Below are positions 9,601 to 18,181 of a stretch of 64,000 nucleotides of DNA, piece after piece. The first letter of the stretch is position 1. Each line of letters starts with the position of its first letter. The position numbers and the translations under genes are program-made. Below the pieces are notes generated by a model. That model had not been told where the DNA came from and did not search any database. It saw only the letters and a list, made by a program, of their open reading frames with translations. Origin of the DNA: Pseudopedobacter sp038243635 (GTDB lineage: Bacteria > Bacteroidota > Bacteroidia > Sphingobacteriales > Sphingobacteriaceae). The stretch covers positions 1 to 64,000 of the forward strand of contig JBBSQW010000007.1 in the NCBI GenBank assembly GCA_038243635.1, read 5' to 3'.

Positions 9601-10934
9601 CGGTGTAATGTTGGTGCCCTGTTTAATAAAATGGGGTGACCTTTCAATACATTCTCCAAAATATCCCAAACTAAAGGATCTTTTCTATCAACAATCTTTT
9701 TTGCAGATTTAACTGTTTTCACTATTCCACGCTCAATCATCTTACGAATGATAAACGGTTTGAATAATTCAGCAGCCATATCTTTAGGTAAACCACACTC
9801 ATGTAGTTTCAAAGTTGGTCCAACAACAATTACTGAACGGCCGGAATAATCTACACGCTTACCTAGTAAGTTTTGACGGAAACGACCTTGTTTACCTTTT
9901 AATATATCTGATAAAGATTTTAAAGCTCTATTACCTTCAGTTTTAACAGCATTCACCTTACGTGAGTTGTCAAATAATGAATCTACAGCTTCTTGTAACA
10001 TCCGTTTTTCGTTACGTAAGATTACTTCTGGAGCTTTAATTTCCATCAATCTTTTTAAACGATTGTTACGGATGATTACTCTTCTGTATAAATCATTTAA
10101 ATCTGAAGTTGCAAAACGACCACCCTCTAAAGGCACTAACGGACGCAATTCTGGAGGTATAACCGGAACAATTTTAACAATCATCCACTCTGGATTATTC
10201 TCAATACGTGTTCTTGCTCCACGGAAAGCTTCAACAACTTGAAGACGTTTTAAAGCCTCATTTTTACGTTGTTGAGAAGTTTCGTTTGCTGCTTGGTGAC
10301 GTAAATCGTAAGATAACTGATCTAAATCTAATCTTCTTAATAGGTCCTCTAATGCATCAGCACCCATTTTGGCGATAAATTTATTAGGATCTTTATCATC
10401 TAAATACTGATTTTCTTTAGGTAACTTATCTAAAATATCAAGGTACTCTTCTTCCGTCAAGAAATCCATGTAATTGATTCCTTCGTCAGCCATCATACCC
10501 GCTTGGATTACCGCGTATCTTTCGTAATAGATAATTAAATCTAAACGTTTTGTTGGCAATCCTAATAAGTAACCAATTTTATTTGGTAACGATCTAAAAT
10601 ACCAGATGTGCGCCACAGGAACCACCAAGTTGATGTGTCCCATACGCTCACGACGTACTTTTTTCTCGGTAACTTCAACACCGCAACGGTCACAAACGAT
10701 TCCTTTATAACGGATTCTTTTGTATTTACCGCAATGGCATTCGTAATCTTTAACCGGACCAAAAATTCTTTCACAGAATAAACCATCACGTTCAGGCTTA
10801 TAAGTTCTGTAATTGATGGTTTCCGGCTTTAACACTTCGCCACTTGATCTTTCCAAAATTGCTTCAGGAGAAGATAAGCTGATGGTAATTGAAGTGAAAT
10901 TACTTTTTATTTTACTATCCTTTTTGTAAGACAT
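6636..10934 (-). CDS. rpoC: RNA polymerase subunit beta'
   Basis: 1432 residues from ATG at 10934 (MSYKKDSKIKSNFTS), full length for Bacteroidota. An N-terminal zinc-binding region carries CHCGKYKRIRY and CDRCG. The absolutely conserved catalytic loop NADFDGDQMAVH near residues 471-482 holds the Mg-binding aspartates. A second zinc site has CEAPRGVCALCYG, followed by the bridge-helix/trigger-loop region with AAQSIGEPGTQLT. The C-terminus is acidic (EEEEEEVGA). An upstream in-frame ATG would add MTFNLRKN, but those codons lie in a low-complexity spacer and an AAGAAAG stretch precedes the chosen ATG. It is last in the rpl-rpoBC operon. Its final 41 codons also exist as a displaced copy at 3751-3876. 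Confidence 0.98.
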   Translation of the reverse strand: MSYKKDSKIKSNFTSITISLSSPEAILERSSGEVLKPETINYRTYKPERDGLFCERIFGPVKDYECHCGKYKRIRYKGIVCDRCGVEVTEKKVRRERMGHINLVVPVAHIWYFRSLPNKIGYLLGLPTKRLDLIIYYERYAVIQAGMMADEGINYMDFLTEEEYLDILDKLPKENQYLDDKDPNKFIAKMGADALEDLLRRLDLDQLSYDLRHQAANETSQQRKNEALKRLQVVEAFRGARTRIENNPEWMIVKIVPVIPPELRPLVPLEGGRFATSDLNDLYRRVIIRNNRLKRLMEIKAPEVILRNEKRMLQEAVDSLFDNSRKVNAVKTEGNRALKSLSDILKGKQGRFRQNLLGKRVDYSGRSVIVVGPTLKLHECGLPKDMAAELFKPFIIRKMIERGIVKTVKSAKKIVDRKDPLVWDILENVLKGHPILLNRAPTLHRLGIQAFQPKLIEGKAIQLHPLVCTAFNADFDGDQMAVHVPLGNAAVLEAQILMLASHNILNPANGTPVTVPSQDMVLGLYYMTKGRKTEEGHIVKGEGQTFYSSEEVNIAYNEKKVDVHAFIKVKTKIREKSGELVEKIIETTVGRVLFNEVMPKEVGFINELLTKKSLRDIIGEVVKITGMAGAADFLDEIKTLGFQSAFKGGLSFNLKDLNIPTEKHTLLEQARAEVDDVMGNYNMGFITNNERYNQIIDIWTRINNRLTTHVMTQLTNDNQGFNSVYMMLDSGARGSKEQIRQLCGMRGLMAKPQKSGSGGEIIENPILSNFKEGLSVLEYFISTHGARKGLADTALKTADAGYLTRRLHDVAQDMVIKHHDCGTLRGMFTTALKDNEDVVEPLYDRILGRTSLHDVYDPITNELYVKADQDITEEIATAIEESAVEGVEIRSVLTCEAPRGVCALCYGRNLASGKPVQMGEAVGVIAAQSIGEPGTQLTLRTFHVGGTASNIAAESQINAKFDGVIEFENLRTVTRSNDDGDTEVVLGRSGEFKITDSNSGRVIMTNNIPYGSFLYVKEGDKVTKGDRICSWDPYNAVIISEFTGKVEFEAVIEGVTFREESDEQTGHREKVIIDTRDKTKNPVVKIVDKKGGSIREYNVPVGAHISVDEGDEIKMGEILVKIPRTSGKTRDITGGLPRVTELFEARNPSNPAVVTEIDGVVTLGGVKRGNREVTIESRDGQIKKYLVPLSKHILVQENDFIKAGMPLSDGAISPGDILSIKGPAAVQEYLVNGIQEVYRLQGVKINDKHFETIVHQMMQKVLIEDAGDTMFLEKQAVDRFDFAIENDEIYDKMVVEDTGDSNVLKSGQIVSVRKLRDENSQLKRKDMKLVTAREARAATASPMLQGITRASLGTKSFISAASFQETTKVLNEAAIAGKRDHLLGLKENVIVGHLIPSGTGLRDYERIIVGSQEEYDKLMASKKEEEEEEVGA

Positions 10935-10943
10935 ATTCTTTCT

Positions 10944-11020
10944 TAAGTTGAAAGTCATAAGTTAAAAGTTGAAAGTCCAGTGTCGCCACTTTAAACTTTC
11001 AACTCTAAACTTTTAACTTA
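10944..11020. repeat. Low-complexity inverted spacer between rpoB and rpoC
   Basis: The spacer is built from repeats of AAGTTAAAAGTTGAAAGT-like words (for example 10959-10976) and their inverse (AACTTTCAAC at 10994-11003, AAACTTTTAACTTA at 11007-11020), so the transcript could fold into a long imperfect hairpin. There is no T-run, so it is more likely a processing or filler element than a terminator. Confidence 0.6.
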
Positions 11021-14000
11021 TTAGTCTAATGTAATATCTAATCCTAATCCTCTTAGTTCGTGAACCAATACGTTGAATGATTCTGGAACTCCTGGAGTTG
11101 GCAAGTTTTCGCCTTTTACGATAGCTTCGTAAGTTTTAGCTCTACCTACCACATCATCAGATTTTACGGTTAAGATCTCTTGAAGAATGTTTGATGCACC
11201 AAATGCTTCTAATGCCCAAACCTCCATCTCACCAAAACGCTGACCACCAAATTGTGCTTTACCACCCAATGGTTGTTGTGTAATTAATGAGTACGGACCT
11301 ATAGAACGAGCATGCATTTTATCATCAACCATGTGACCTAATTTCAGCATGTACATAATACCTACTGTTGTTTGTTGGTCAAAACGATCTCCAGTTAAGC
11401 CGTTGTAAAGGTAAGTTCTACCAGATTCTGGTATCCCTGCTTTTTCTACATAACCCGCTACCTCATCTTGAGAAGCACCATCGAAAATAGGAGTTGCAAA
11501 CTTAACACCAAGCTCTTTACCTGCCCAACCTAACACAGTTTCGTAAATCTGTCCAAGGTTCATACGAGAAGGTACACCTAGTGGGTTAAGGATAATATCG
11601 ACTGGAGTTCCATCTGCTAAGAAAGGCATATCCTCGTCTCTTACGATACGAGCAACAATACCTTTGTTACCATGACGACCAGCCATTTTATCCCCAACTT
11701 TCAGCTTACGTTTTTTAGCAACATAAACCTTGGCCATTTGTACAATTCCTGATGGAAGTTCATCTCCAACACTGATAGCAAATTTATCTCTTCTATAGCC
11801 ACCTAACTCTTCGTTAGTTTTGATACCGAAGTTGTGTAATAAGATTTTAATTAAATCATTTTTGTCCTCATCTGTAGTCCATTTTGTTGGGTTGATGTGG
11901 TTATAATCTAATTCCATCAATAGTTTTTGGGTGAATTTAACACCCTTAGCTATCAATAATTCTTTATACACATTGTAAACACCCTGTGATGTTTTACCAT
12001 TCACAATGGTAAACAATTTATCAACTAAACTTTCTCTAAGCTCTCTTACAGCTTTTTCATGTTTAGCATCTAATTTTTCTATCAGCGCTTTCTCTTCAGC
12101 TTTAGAAGTTTTCTTAGCTCTAGAGAATAATTTGGTATCGATAACTACACCTTTAATAGATGGTGGAGTTTTCAAAGATGCATCTTTAACATCACCAGCT
12201 TTATCACCAAAGATCGCTCTCAGTAATTTTTCTTCTGGAGATGGGTCAGACTCTCCTTTTGGAGTAATCTTACCAATTAAAATATCGCCTTCTTGTACAT
12301 CAGCACCAACTCTAATAATTCCATGCTCATCTAAGTCTTTAGTAGCCTCTTCAGAAACGTTTGGAATATCTGGCGTTAATTCTTCCTCTCCGCGTTTAGT
12401 ATCACGAACTTCAAGTTCGAATTCTTCAATGTGAAGTGAAGTAAATATATCTTGTGAAACTACTCTCTCAGAGATTACAATCGCATCCTCAAAGTTGTAT
12501 CCTTGCCAAGGCATGAATGCTACTTTTAAGTTGATACCTAACGCTAATTCTCCGTCTTGTGTAGCATATCCTTCACAAAGAACTTGTCCTTTTTTAACTT
12601 TTTGACCTTTCTTAACAATTGGCTTTAAGTTAATACAAGTGCTCTGATTGGTTTTCTTAAACTTAATTAAGTTGTATGATTTTGATTCTCCATCAAAAGA
12701 TACTAATCTATCATCATCGTTTCTTTCGTACCTGATCGTGATTTTATTAGCATCAACATACTCAACTTCACCGTTTCCTTCTGCGTTGATTAACGTTCTT
12801 GAATCACGAGCAACTCTACCCTCTAATCCTGTTCCAACGATTGGAGCTTGTGGACGTAATAAAGGCACAGCCTGGCGTTGCATGTTAGACCCCATCAGGG
12901 CTCTGTTTGCATCATCATGCTCTAAGAAAGGAATTAACGAAGCAGCAATCGAAGTAATTTGGTTTGGAGCAATATCAATGTAATCTAACTTTTCAGGGTC
13001 GATTACAGGGAAGTCACCTTCATATCTTGCTTTAACCTTCTCATCTTCAAAAACACCACCATCACTGTATTGCGCACTAGCTTGTGCAATAGTCATCCCA
13101 TCTTCATCTTCAGCACTTAAATAAGTAACTGGCTTATCCATTACCACCACACCGTCATTCACTTTACGGTAAGGAGTTTCGATAAAACCTAAGTTATTAA
13201 TCTTAGCATGAACACAAAGTGAAGAAATCAAACCAATGTTTGGCCCTTCTGGAGTCTCAATCGTACACAACCTACCGTAGTGAGTATAGTGAACGTCACG
13301 AACCTCAAAACCAGCTCTTTCACGTGATAAACCACCTGGACCTAAAGCCGAAAGACGGCGTTTGTGCGTAATCTCTGCTAATGGATTGGTTTGATCCATG
13401 AACTGAGATAACTGGTTAGTTCCAAAGAAAGAGTTAATTACAGATGATAATGTACGAGCATTAATTAAATCTGTTGGAGTAAACACCTCGTTGTCACGGA
13501 TGTTCATACGCTCACGGATTGTTCTAGCCATACGAGCTAACCCAACACCAAACTGAGCATAAAGTTGTTCTCCTACAGTTCTAACCCTTCTGTTTGACAA
13601 GTGATCAATATCATCTACATCTTCCTTAGAGTTGATTAATTTGATCAAGTATTTTACAATCGCAATAATGTCTAACTTAGTTAAAACCTTAGTTTCAACT
13701 GGTGTATCCATTTTTAATTTACGATTGATTCTGTAACGGCCTACATCACCTAGATCATAACGTTTATCAGAAAAGAATAAACGGTCGATGATACCACGAG
13801 CAGTTTCCTCATCAGGTGGTTCGGCGTTACGTAATTGTCTATATATATGTTCTACCGCTTCTTTTTCAGAATTGGAAGTATCTTTTTGCAACGTATTGTA
13901 GATAATTGTATAATCTCCAGAGTTAGCATCTTCCTTAGAAAGGATCAATGTTTTTACTCCAGCATCAACAATCATATCTATATGATCCTCTTCTAAAATG

Positions 14001-14821
14001 GTTTCTCTTTCGAAAATAATCTCATTTCTGTTGATAGAAACTACTTCCCCAGTATCTTCATCAACAAAATCTTCCACCCATTTTTTCAGAACTCTGGCAG
14101 CCAGTTTACGTCCTACGTATTTCTTTAAACCAGATTTACTAACCTTAACCTCATCAGCAAGATCAAAAAGTTCTAAGATGTCTTTATCAGAATCGTAGCC
14201 AATCGCTCGTAAAAGAGTGGTTACTGGAAATTTTTTCTTACGATCAATGTACGCATACATCACGTTGTTAACGTCTGTTGCAAACTCAATCCACGAACCT
14301 TTGAAAGGTATAACACGAGCAGAGTACAACTTGCTTCCGTTTGTATGACGACTTACGCCGAAGAATACACCCGGAGAACGGTGTAACTGAGATACAATAA
14401 CACGTTCTGCACCGTTGATAACGAATGTACCTTTAGGCGTCATGTAAGGGATGGTTCCCAAATAAACGTCTTGTACTATAGTTTCGAAATCTTCATGCTC
14501 CTCGTCGTTACAAGATAAACGAAGTTTTGCTTTAAGAGGAACGCTGTAAGTTAGTCCCCGCTCTATACATTCTGTAATGTCATAACGCGGTGGATCAATG
14601 AAGTAATCCAGAAATTCGAGAACAAAGATGTTTCTTGAATCAGAGATCGGAAAGTTTTCAGCAAATACTTTAAATAAGCCTTCTGTGTGTCGGTTATCTG
14701 AAGTTGTTTCTAGCTGAAAGAATTCCTTGAACGATTGGATTTGTACATCCAGAAAATCAGGATAATCTAACACATGCTTACTTTGAGCAAAGTTTATCCT
14801 TTGATTGCTTTTGTTTGCCAA
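11021..14821 (-). CDS. rpoB: RNA polymerase subunit beta
   Basis: 1266 residues. The start codon at 14821 is TTG, and the conserved N-terminus (MANKSNQRINFA) supports it. The rifampicin-binding region near residues 460-530 has the wild-type sensitive pattern (NQLSQFMDQTNPL, THKRRLSALGPGG). The C-terminal domain has GDKMAGRHGNKG and GGKAQFGGQRFGEMEVWAL, which bind nucleic acid and beta'. It catalyses transcription with beta'. It follows rplL after about 150 bases holding two hairpins, and rpoC follows across a low-complexity spacer. No disruption is seen. Confidence 0.98.
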   Translation of the reverse strand: MANKSNQRINFAQSKHVLDYPDFLDVQIQSFKEFFQLETTSDNRHTEGLFKVFAENFPISDSRNIFVLEFLDYFIDPPRYDITECIERGLTYSVPLKAKLRLSCNDEEHEDFETIVQDVYLGTIPYMTPKGTFVINGAERVIVSQLHRSPGVFFGVSRHTNGSKLYSARVIPFKGSWIEFATDVNNVMYAYIDRKKKFPVTTLLRAIGYDSDKDILELFDLADEVKVSKSGLKKYVGRKLAARVLKKWVEDFVDEDTGEVVSINRNEIIFERETILEEDHIDMIVDAGVKTLILSKEDANSGDYTIIYNTLQKDTSNSEKEAVEHIYRQLRNAEPPDEETARGIIDRLFFSDKRYDLGDVGRYRINRKLKMDTPVETKVLTKLDIIAIVKYLIKLINSKEDVDDIDHLSNRRVRTVGEQLYAQFGVGLARMARTIRERMNIRDNEVFTPTDLINARTLSSVINSFFGTNQLSQFMDQTNPLAEITHKRRLSALGPGGLSRERAGFEVRDVHYTHYGRLCTIETPEGPNIGLISSLCVHAKINNLGFIETPYRKVNDGVVVMDKPVTYLSAEDEDGMTIAQASAQYSDGGVFEDEKVKARYEGDFPVIDPEKLDYIDIAPNQITSIAASLIPFLEHDDANRALMGSNMQRQAVPLLRPQAPIVGTGLEGRVARDSRTLINAEGNGEVEYVDANKITIRYERNDDDRLVSFDGESKSYNLIKFKKTNQSTCINLKPIVKKGQKVKKGQVLCEGYATQDGELALGINLKVAFMPWQGYNFEDAIVISERVVSQDIFTSLHIEEFELEVRDTKRGEEELTPDIPNVSEEATKDLDEHGIIRVGADVQEGDILIGKITPKGESDPSPEEKLLRAIFGDKAGDVKDASLKTPPSIKGVVIDTKLFSRAKKTSKAEEKALIEKLDAKHEKAVRELRESLVDKLFTIVNGKTSQGVYNVYKELLIAKGVKFTQKLLMELDYNHINPTKWTTDEDKNDLIKILLHNFGIKTNEELGGYRRDKFAISVGDELPSGIVQMAKVYVAKKRKLKVGDKMAGRHGNKGIVARIVRDEDMPFLADGTPVDIILNPLGVPSRMNLGQIYETVLGWAGKELGVKFATPIFDGASQDEVAGYVEKAGIPESGRTYLYNGLTGDRFDQQTTVGIMYMLKLGHMVDDKMHARSIGPYSLITQQPLGGKAQFGGQRFGEMEVWALEAFGASNILQEILTVKSDDVVGRAKTYEAIVKGENLPTPGVPESFNVLVHELRGLGLDITLD

Positions 14822-14882
14822 GGGTCTTAAATTTTAGTTAAACCGAAAATTCGATTAAAAACTGAACCTATGTTCAGTGTAA

Positions 14883-14946
14883 TTTTGGTGATATACACCA
14901 AAAGCCGCAAACTCCGTCCGCCGATTGGCGGATGGAGTTTAAGGCT
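14883..14946 (-). promoter_or_regulatory. Two tandem hairpins in the rplL-rpoB gap
   Basis: Hairpin A (14903-14946) has a near-perfect GC-rich stem AAACTCCGTCCGCC / GGCGGATGGAGTTT (14909-14922 with 14927-14940), extended by AGCC/GGCT. Hairpin B (14883-14903) has a perfect 8-bp stem TTTTGGTG / CACCAAAA. In many bacteria this gap holds an attenuator or RNase III site that sets the ratio of ribosomal protein to RNA polymerase mRNA. That role here is inference from position. Confidence 0.7.
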
Positions 14947-14970
14947 ATTTTGTTTTTTGAGTTAAGTAAA

Positions 14971-15345
14971 TTACTTAATCTCAACAACAGCTCCAGCTTC
15001 TTCAAGCTGCTTTTTTAATGCTTCTGCTTCGTCTTTAGTAACACCAACCTTCAATTCTTTTGGTGCACCGTCAACTAAATCTTTAGCTTCTTTTAATCCA
15101 AGACCAGTTAAGTCTTTAACTAATTTTACTACAGCTAATTTAGCTCCACCAGCTTCTTTCAAGATTACATCAAAAGATGTTTTCTCTTCAGCAGCAGCTT
15201 CACCAGCAGCAGCAGGACCAGCAACAGCAACTGCAGCAGCAGCTGGCTCAATACCGTACTCATCTTTCAAGATTTGAGCTAACTCATTAACTTCTTTAAC
15301 AGTTAAGTTTACTAATTGTTCAGCAAACGATTTTAAATCCGCCAT
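14971..15345 (-). CDS. rplL: Ribosomal protein bL12 (L7/L12)
   Basis: 124 residues. It has the N-terminal dimerisation helix region, the Ala/Gly-rich hinge (about 33-52) and the conserved C-terminal factor-binding domain (EKTSFDVILKEAG, LTGLGLKEAKDLVDGAP). It forms the flexible ribosomal stalk that recruits elongation factors. It lies 56 bases after rplJ and just before the rplL-rpoB attenuator-like hairpins. Confidence 0.98.
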   Translation of the reverse strand: MADLKSFAEQLVNLTVKEVNELAQILKDEYGIEPAAAAVAVAGPAAAGEAAAEEKTSFDVILKEAGGAKLAVVKLVKDLTGLGLKEAKDLVDGAPKELKVGVTKDEAEALKKQLEEAGAVVEIK

Positions 15346-15401
15346 TATATTTAATTTTAATTTTTTACAAATAATTTGATTTCAAACTTGAGGTGTTTGA
15401 A

Positions 15402-15926
15402 TTAACCTTCTCTTTCTTGTAAAGTTTTGACAATACCTGCCAATTTGTTTCCGCCAGATTGTAATGCTGAAATAACATTTTTAGCTGGAGACTGTAATAA
15501 TCCAATGATTTCACCAATAAGTTCTTCTCTTGATTTAAGATTAACTAAGGTATCTAATTGGTTATCGCCTATGAAAACAGTCGAATCAACATACGCTGCT
15601 TTTAAAAGTGGTTTTTCTTCTTTTCCTTTTCTTAACGATTTAATTAGCTTAGCCGGAGCGTTCGCATTCGTTGAGAACAATACTGATGAAGAACCTTTAA
15701 GAACATCGAACAAAGGAGTTACGTCACCATCTAATTGCTCTAGAGCTTTTTTGATTAAGGTATTTTTAACAACTTGCATTCCGATTTCGTTCTCGAAACA
15801 TTTACGGCGAATATTATTGATCTTTGCCACTGATAGACTAGAAGTGTCAGTAATATAAAAATTACCAGACTCTTTCATTCTCTCAGCTAAAGCAGAAACA
15901 ACTTCGTGTTTTTCTTCTCTTCTCAT
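15402..15926 (-). CDS. rplJ: Ribosomal protein uL10
   Basis: 174 residues, normal uL10 length, with the N-terminal rRNA-binding domain (MRREEKHEVVSALAERM) and the C-terminal helix that holds L12 dimers. It is the base of the ribosomal stalk. Only 4 bases separate it from rplA, so the long autoregulatory leader seen before rplJ in enterobacteria is absent here. Any L10 feedback must act elsewhere. Confidence 0.98.
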   Translation of the reverse strand: MRREEKHEVVSALAERMKESGNFYITDTSSLSVAKINNIRRKCFENEIGMQVVKNTLIKKALEQLDGDVTPLFDVLKGSSSVLFSTNANAPAKLIKSLRKGKEEKPLLKAAYVDSTVFIGDNQLDTLVNLKSREELIGEIIGLLQSPAKNVISALQSGGNKLAGIVKTLQEREG

Positions 15927-15930
15927 AATC

Positions 15931-16629
15931 TTAAATTCCCGCTACTGATTTAGTTTCAATATTTATTCCTGGAGACATGGTAGAAGAGATGTTAATACTC
16001 TTGAAATATGTTCCTTTTGCCGCTGATGGTTTCAACTTAGAAATTACTTGAAGAACCTCCAAAGCATTTTCATAAATCTTATCAGAAGGGAAAGATACTT
16101 TACCTATTGAGCAGTGAATGATACCGGTTTTATCAACTTTAAAGTCGATTTTACCACCTTTAACGTCAGTTACTGCTTGTCCCACATTCATGGTTACAGT
16201 TCCTGATTTAGGATTAGGCATCAAGTTACGTGGACCTAAGATACGACCTAATTTACCTACTTTAGCCATACAGCTAGGTGTAGTAATAATAATGTCGACA
16301 TCTGTCCAACCACCCTCAATCTTAGCTATATACTCGTCCAAACCTACAAAATCAGCTCCTGCTGCTTTTGCTTCTTCTTCCTTATCAGGAGTTACCAAAG
16401 CTAAAACACGAACTGTTTTTCCGGTACCATGAGGTAAAGTAGCAATACCACGAACCATTTGATTGGCTTTACGTGGATCCACACCTAAACGAACATCAAT
16501 ATCTACTGATGAATCGAATTTGGTCGTGGTAATGTCTTTTACCAAGGCAGCTGCATCTTTTAAAGAATAAGCTTTACCGTCTTCAAGTTTGGAAAGTGCC
16601 GTCTTTTGATTTTTTGTTAATCTTGCCAC
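15931..16629 (-). CDS. rplA: Ribosomal protein uL1
   Basis: 232 residues, full length. The start codon is GTG (16629-16627), and the conserved MARLTKNQK N-terminus supports it. The L1 signature region with ILGPRNLMPNPKSGTV is present. It binds 23S rRNA at the mobile L1 stalk and in many bacteria represses the rplK-rplA mRNA. It lies 23 bases after rplK. Confidence 0.98.
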   Translation of the reverse strand: MARLTKNQKTALSKLEDGKAYSLKDAAALVKDITTTKFDSSVDIDVRLGVDPRKANQMVRGIATLPHGTGKTVRVLALVTPDKEEEAKAAGADFVGLDEYIAKIEGGWTDVDIIITTPSCMAKVGKLGRILGPRNLMPNPKSGTVTMNVGQAVTDVKGGKIDFKVDKTGIIHCSIGKVSFPSDKIYENALEVLQVISKLKPSAAKGTYFKSINISSTMSPGINIETKSVAGI

Positions 16630-16652
16630 TTGTCTTTTACTTAATGTGTTAA

Positions 16653-17096
16653 TTAATTAGTCCAGGGTGCATCACCTGTAACGTTTATTCCCATACTGCG
16701 GGCTGTGCCTGCAACCATCTTCATTGCTGAATCGATTGTGAATGCGTTCAAATCAGACATTTTATCTTTAGCAATAACTTCTACCTGCTCCCAAGAAACC
16801 TTGGCAACTTTTTTACGGTTTGGTTCTGCTGACCCACTTTTAAGTGCTGCAATCTCCATTAATTGGATCGCAACTGGTGGATTTTTGATGATAAATTCGA
16901 AAGACTTGTCTGCATAAACAGTGATCACAACAGGAAGTACCTTGCCTGCTTTATCCTGGGTACGAGCGTTGAACTGCTTACAGAATTCCATAATGTTCAC
17001 ACCTTTTGCTCCTAATGCAGGACCTACTGGTGGAGATGGATTTGCTGCTCCTCCCTTGATTTGTAATTTGATTAACGCACTGACTTCTTTTGCCAT
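16653..17096 (-). CDS. rplK: Ribosomal protein uL11
   Basis: 147 residues. The proline-rich N-terminal domain (GGAANPSPPVGPALG), which thiostrepton binds in sensitive bacteria, and the C-terminal rRNA-binding domain (TIDSAMKMVAGTARSMGI) are intact. It forms part of the GTPase-associated centre. It is separated from nusG by a 135-base spacer with competing inverted repeats. Confidence 0.98.
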   Translation of the reverse strand: MAKEVSALIKLQIKGGAANPSPPVGPALGAKGVNIMEFCKQFNARTQDKAGKVLPVVITVYADKSFEFIIKNPPVAIQLMEIAALKSGSAEPNRKKVAKVSWEQVEVIAKDKMSDLNAFTIDSAMKMVAGTARSMGINVTGDAPWTN

Positions 17097-17178
17097 TTTT
17101 TATTTATTTATTTCTCAACGTTAATAATGTGGAAGCATTTGTAACATTTAAGATTTTGTCGGTATTGAGATGTTGGTA

Positions 17179-17227
17179 TTGAGTATTGCGTTTAATCCCT
17201 ATACTCAATTACGCTATACGCAATACT
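17179..17227 (-). promoter_or_regulatory. Mutually exclusive stem-loops upstream of rplK
   Basis: One arm, ATTGAGTAT (17179-17187), is complementary to ATACTCAAT (17201-17209). The overlapping arm AGTATTGCGT (17182-17191) is complementary to ACGCAATACT (17218-17227). The two foldings cannot coexist. The position in the L11 operon leader is where L1 autoregulation acts in other bacteria. Alternatively this is an intergenic repeat word without function. Confidence 0.5.
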
Positions 17228-17231
17228 TAAT

Positions 17232-17774
17232 TTATTCTTTTTCAACCTGCATATAATTAAGTTCTAGGGGAGTTTTACGTCCAAAAATCTTAACCATAAC
17301 TTTCAGTTTCTTCTTTTCTTCGTTTACCTCTTCAATAACCCCAGAAAAACCGTTGAATGGACCATCCATTACCTTGATGTTCTCACCAACATAGAATGGA
17401 ACGTTCATCATCTCTCCTTGCTCAGCCATTTCATCAACCTTACCTAAAATACGGTTAACTTCTGCTGGTCTTAAAGGAACTGCATTACCTGCCTTATCCC
17501 CTAAAAAACCTATAACACTATTAATGGATTTAATTACTTGTTCTAACTCTGCATTTAGAGCAATCTCAACTAAAACATATCCCGGGTAATAATTTCTTTC
17601 TTTTGCGATTTTCTTACCGTCCTTCATTTGGTAATATTTCTCCATCGGTATTAAAACCTGAGGCACCAAATGTGTAAGACCTAAACGGCTTATCTCTGCA
17701 TCTATATATTGTTTTACCTTCTTCTCTTTACCACTTACAGCCCTAACAACATACCATTTCAATTGATCGCTCAT
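17232..17774 (-). CDS. nusG: Transcription termination/antitermination factor NusG
   Basis: 180 residues. The N-terminal NGN domain (WYVVRAVSGKEKKVK, YYPGYVLVE) binds RNA polymerase, and the C-terminal KOW domain (VMDGPFNGFSGVIEEVN) contacts Rho or ribosomal S10. It lies 9 bases after secE in the classical secE-nusG pair. Confidence 0.97.
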   Translation of the reverse strand: MSDQLKWYVVRAVSGKEKKVKQYIDAEISRLGLTHLVPQVLIPMEKYYQMKDGKKIAKERNYYPGYVLVEIALNAELEQVIKSINSVIGFLGDKAGNAVPLRPAEVNRILGKVDEMAEQGEMMNVPFYVGENIKVMDGPFNGFSGVIEEVNEEKKKLKVMVKIFGRKTPLELNYMQVEKE

Positions 17775-17783
17775 GCCTTATAA

Positions 17784-17978
17784 TTATGCAAATGATTTAT
17801 ACATTAACTTCAGTAAATTCCCTGCTGACTCATCCATTGCTAAAATAATTAAAGCAATAATTAACGATGCCACTAAAGTAATTACAGCACTGTTCTGTAA
17901 CTCACTCCAAGTCGGCCAGGTAACTTTTTCACTTAGCTCTATATATGATTCTTTTATGTACTCTGCAAAACCAGCCAT
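17784..17978 (-). CDS. secE: Preprotein translocase subunit SecE
   Basis: 64 residues, the short single-spanning SecE form. A conserved amphipathic helix (ESYIELSEKVTWPTWSELQ) precedes one membrane segment (about 29-50, VITLVASLIIALIILAM). It clamps SecY in the inner membrane. It is flanked by tRNA-Trp and nusG. Confidence 0.96.
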   Translation of the reverse strand: MAGFAEYIKESYIELSEKVTWPTWSELQNSAVITLVASLIIALIILAMDESAGNLLKLMYKSFA

Positions 17979-18000
17979 TTTTACTTTTTTTTTGCGTTAG

Positions 18001-18071
18001 CACGGGAACAAGGATTCGAACCCTGATCAAAGGTTTTGGAGACCTCTATTCTACCGTTGAACTATTCCCGT
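18001..18071 (-). tRNA. tRNA-Trp (anticodon CCA)
   Basis: 71 bases that fold into a cloverleaf. The acceptor stem is ACGGGAA/TTCCCGT with discriminator G. The D-arm is present, the anticodon loop is CTCCAAA, and the T-arm loop is TTCGAAT. It sits between tuf and secE, and no CCA is encoded. Confidence 0.97.
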
Positions 18072-18114
18072 GTGTATAAGAAACCTCTTACTCGGTTTCA
18101 ATTTGTTTTTAGAT

Positions 18115-18150
18115 AAAAAGTACTTAGGAAGTATTTCCTAAGTACTTTTT
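18115..18150 (-). terminator. Terminator after tuf
   Basis: Perfect 16-bp stem (AAAAAGTACTTAGGAA paired with TTCCTAAGTACTTTTT) with a GTAT loop and a built-in T-run. It lies about 30 bases beyond the tuf stop and could limit read-through from tuf into tRNA-Trp and secE. Confidence 0.9.
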
Positions 18151-18181
18151 ATATTTCAAGTCCTTATTAAGGAATTGATTT

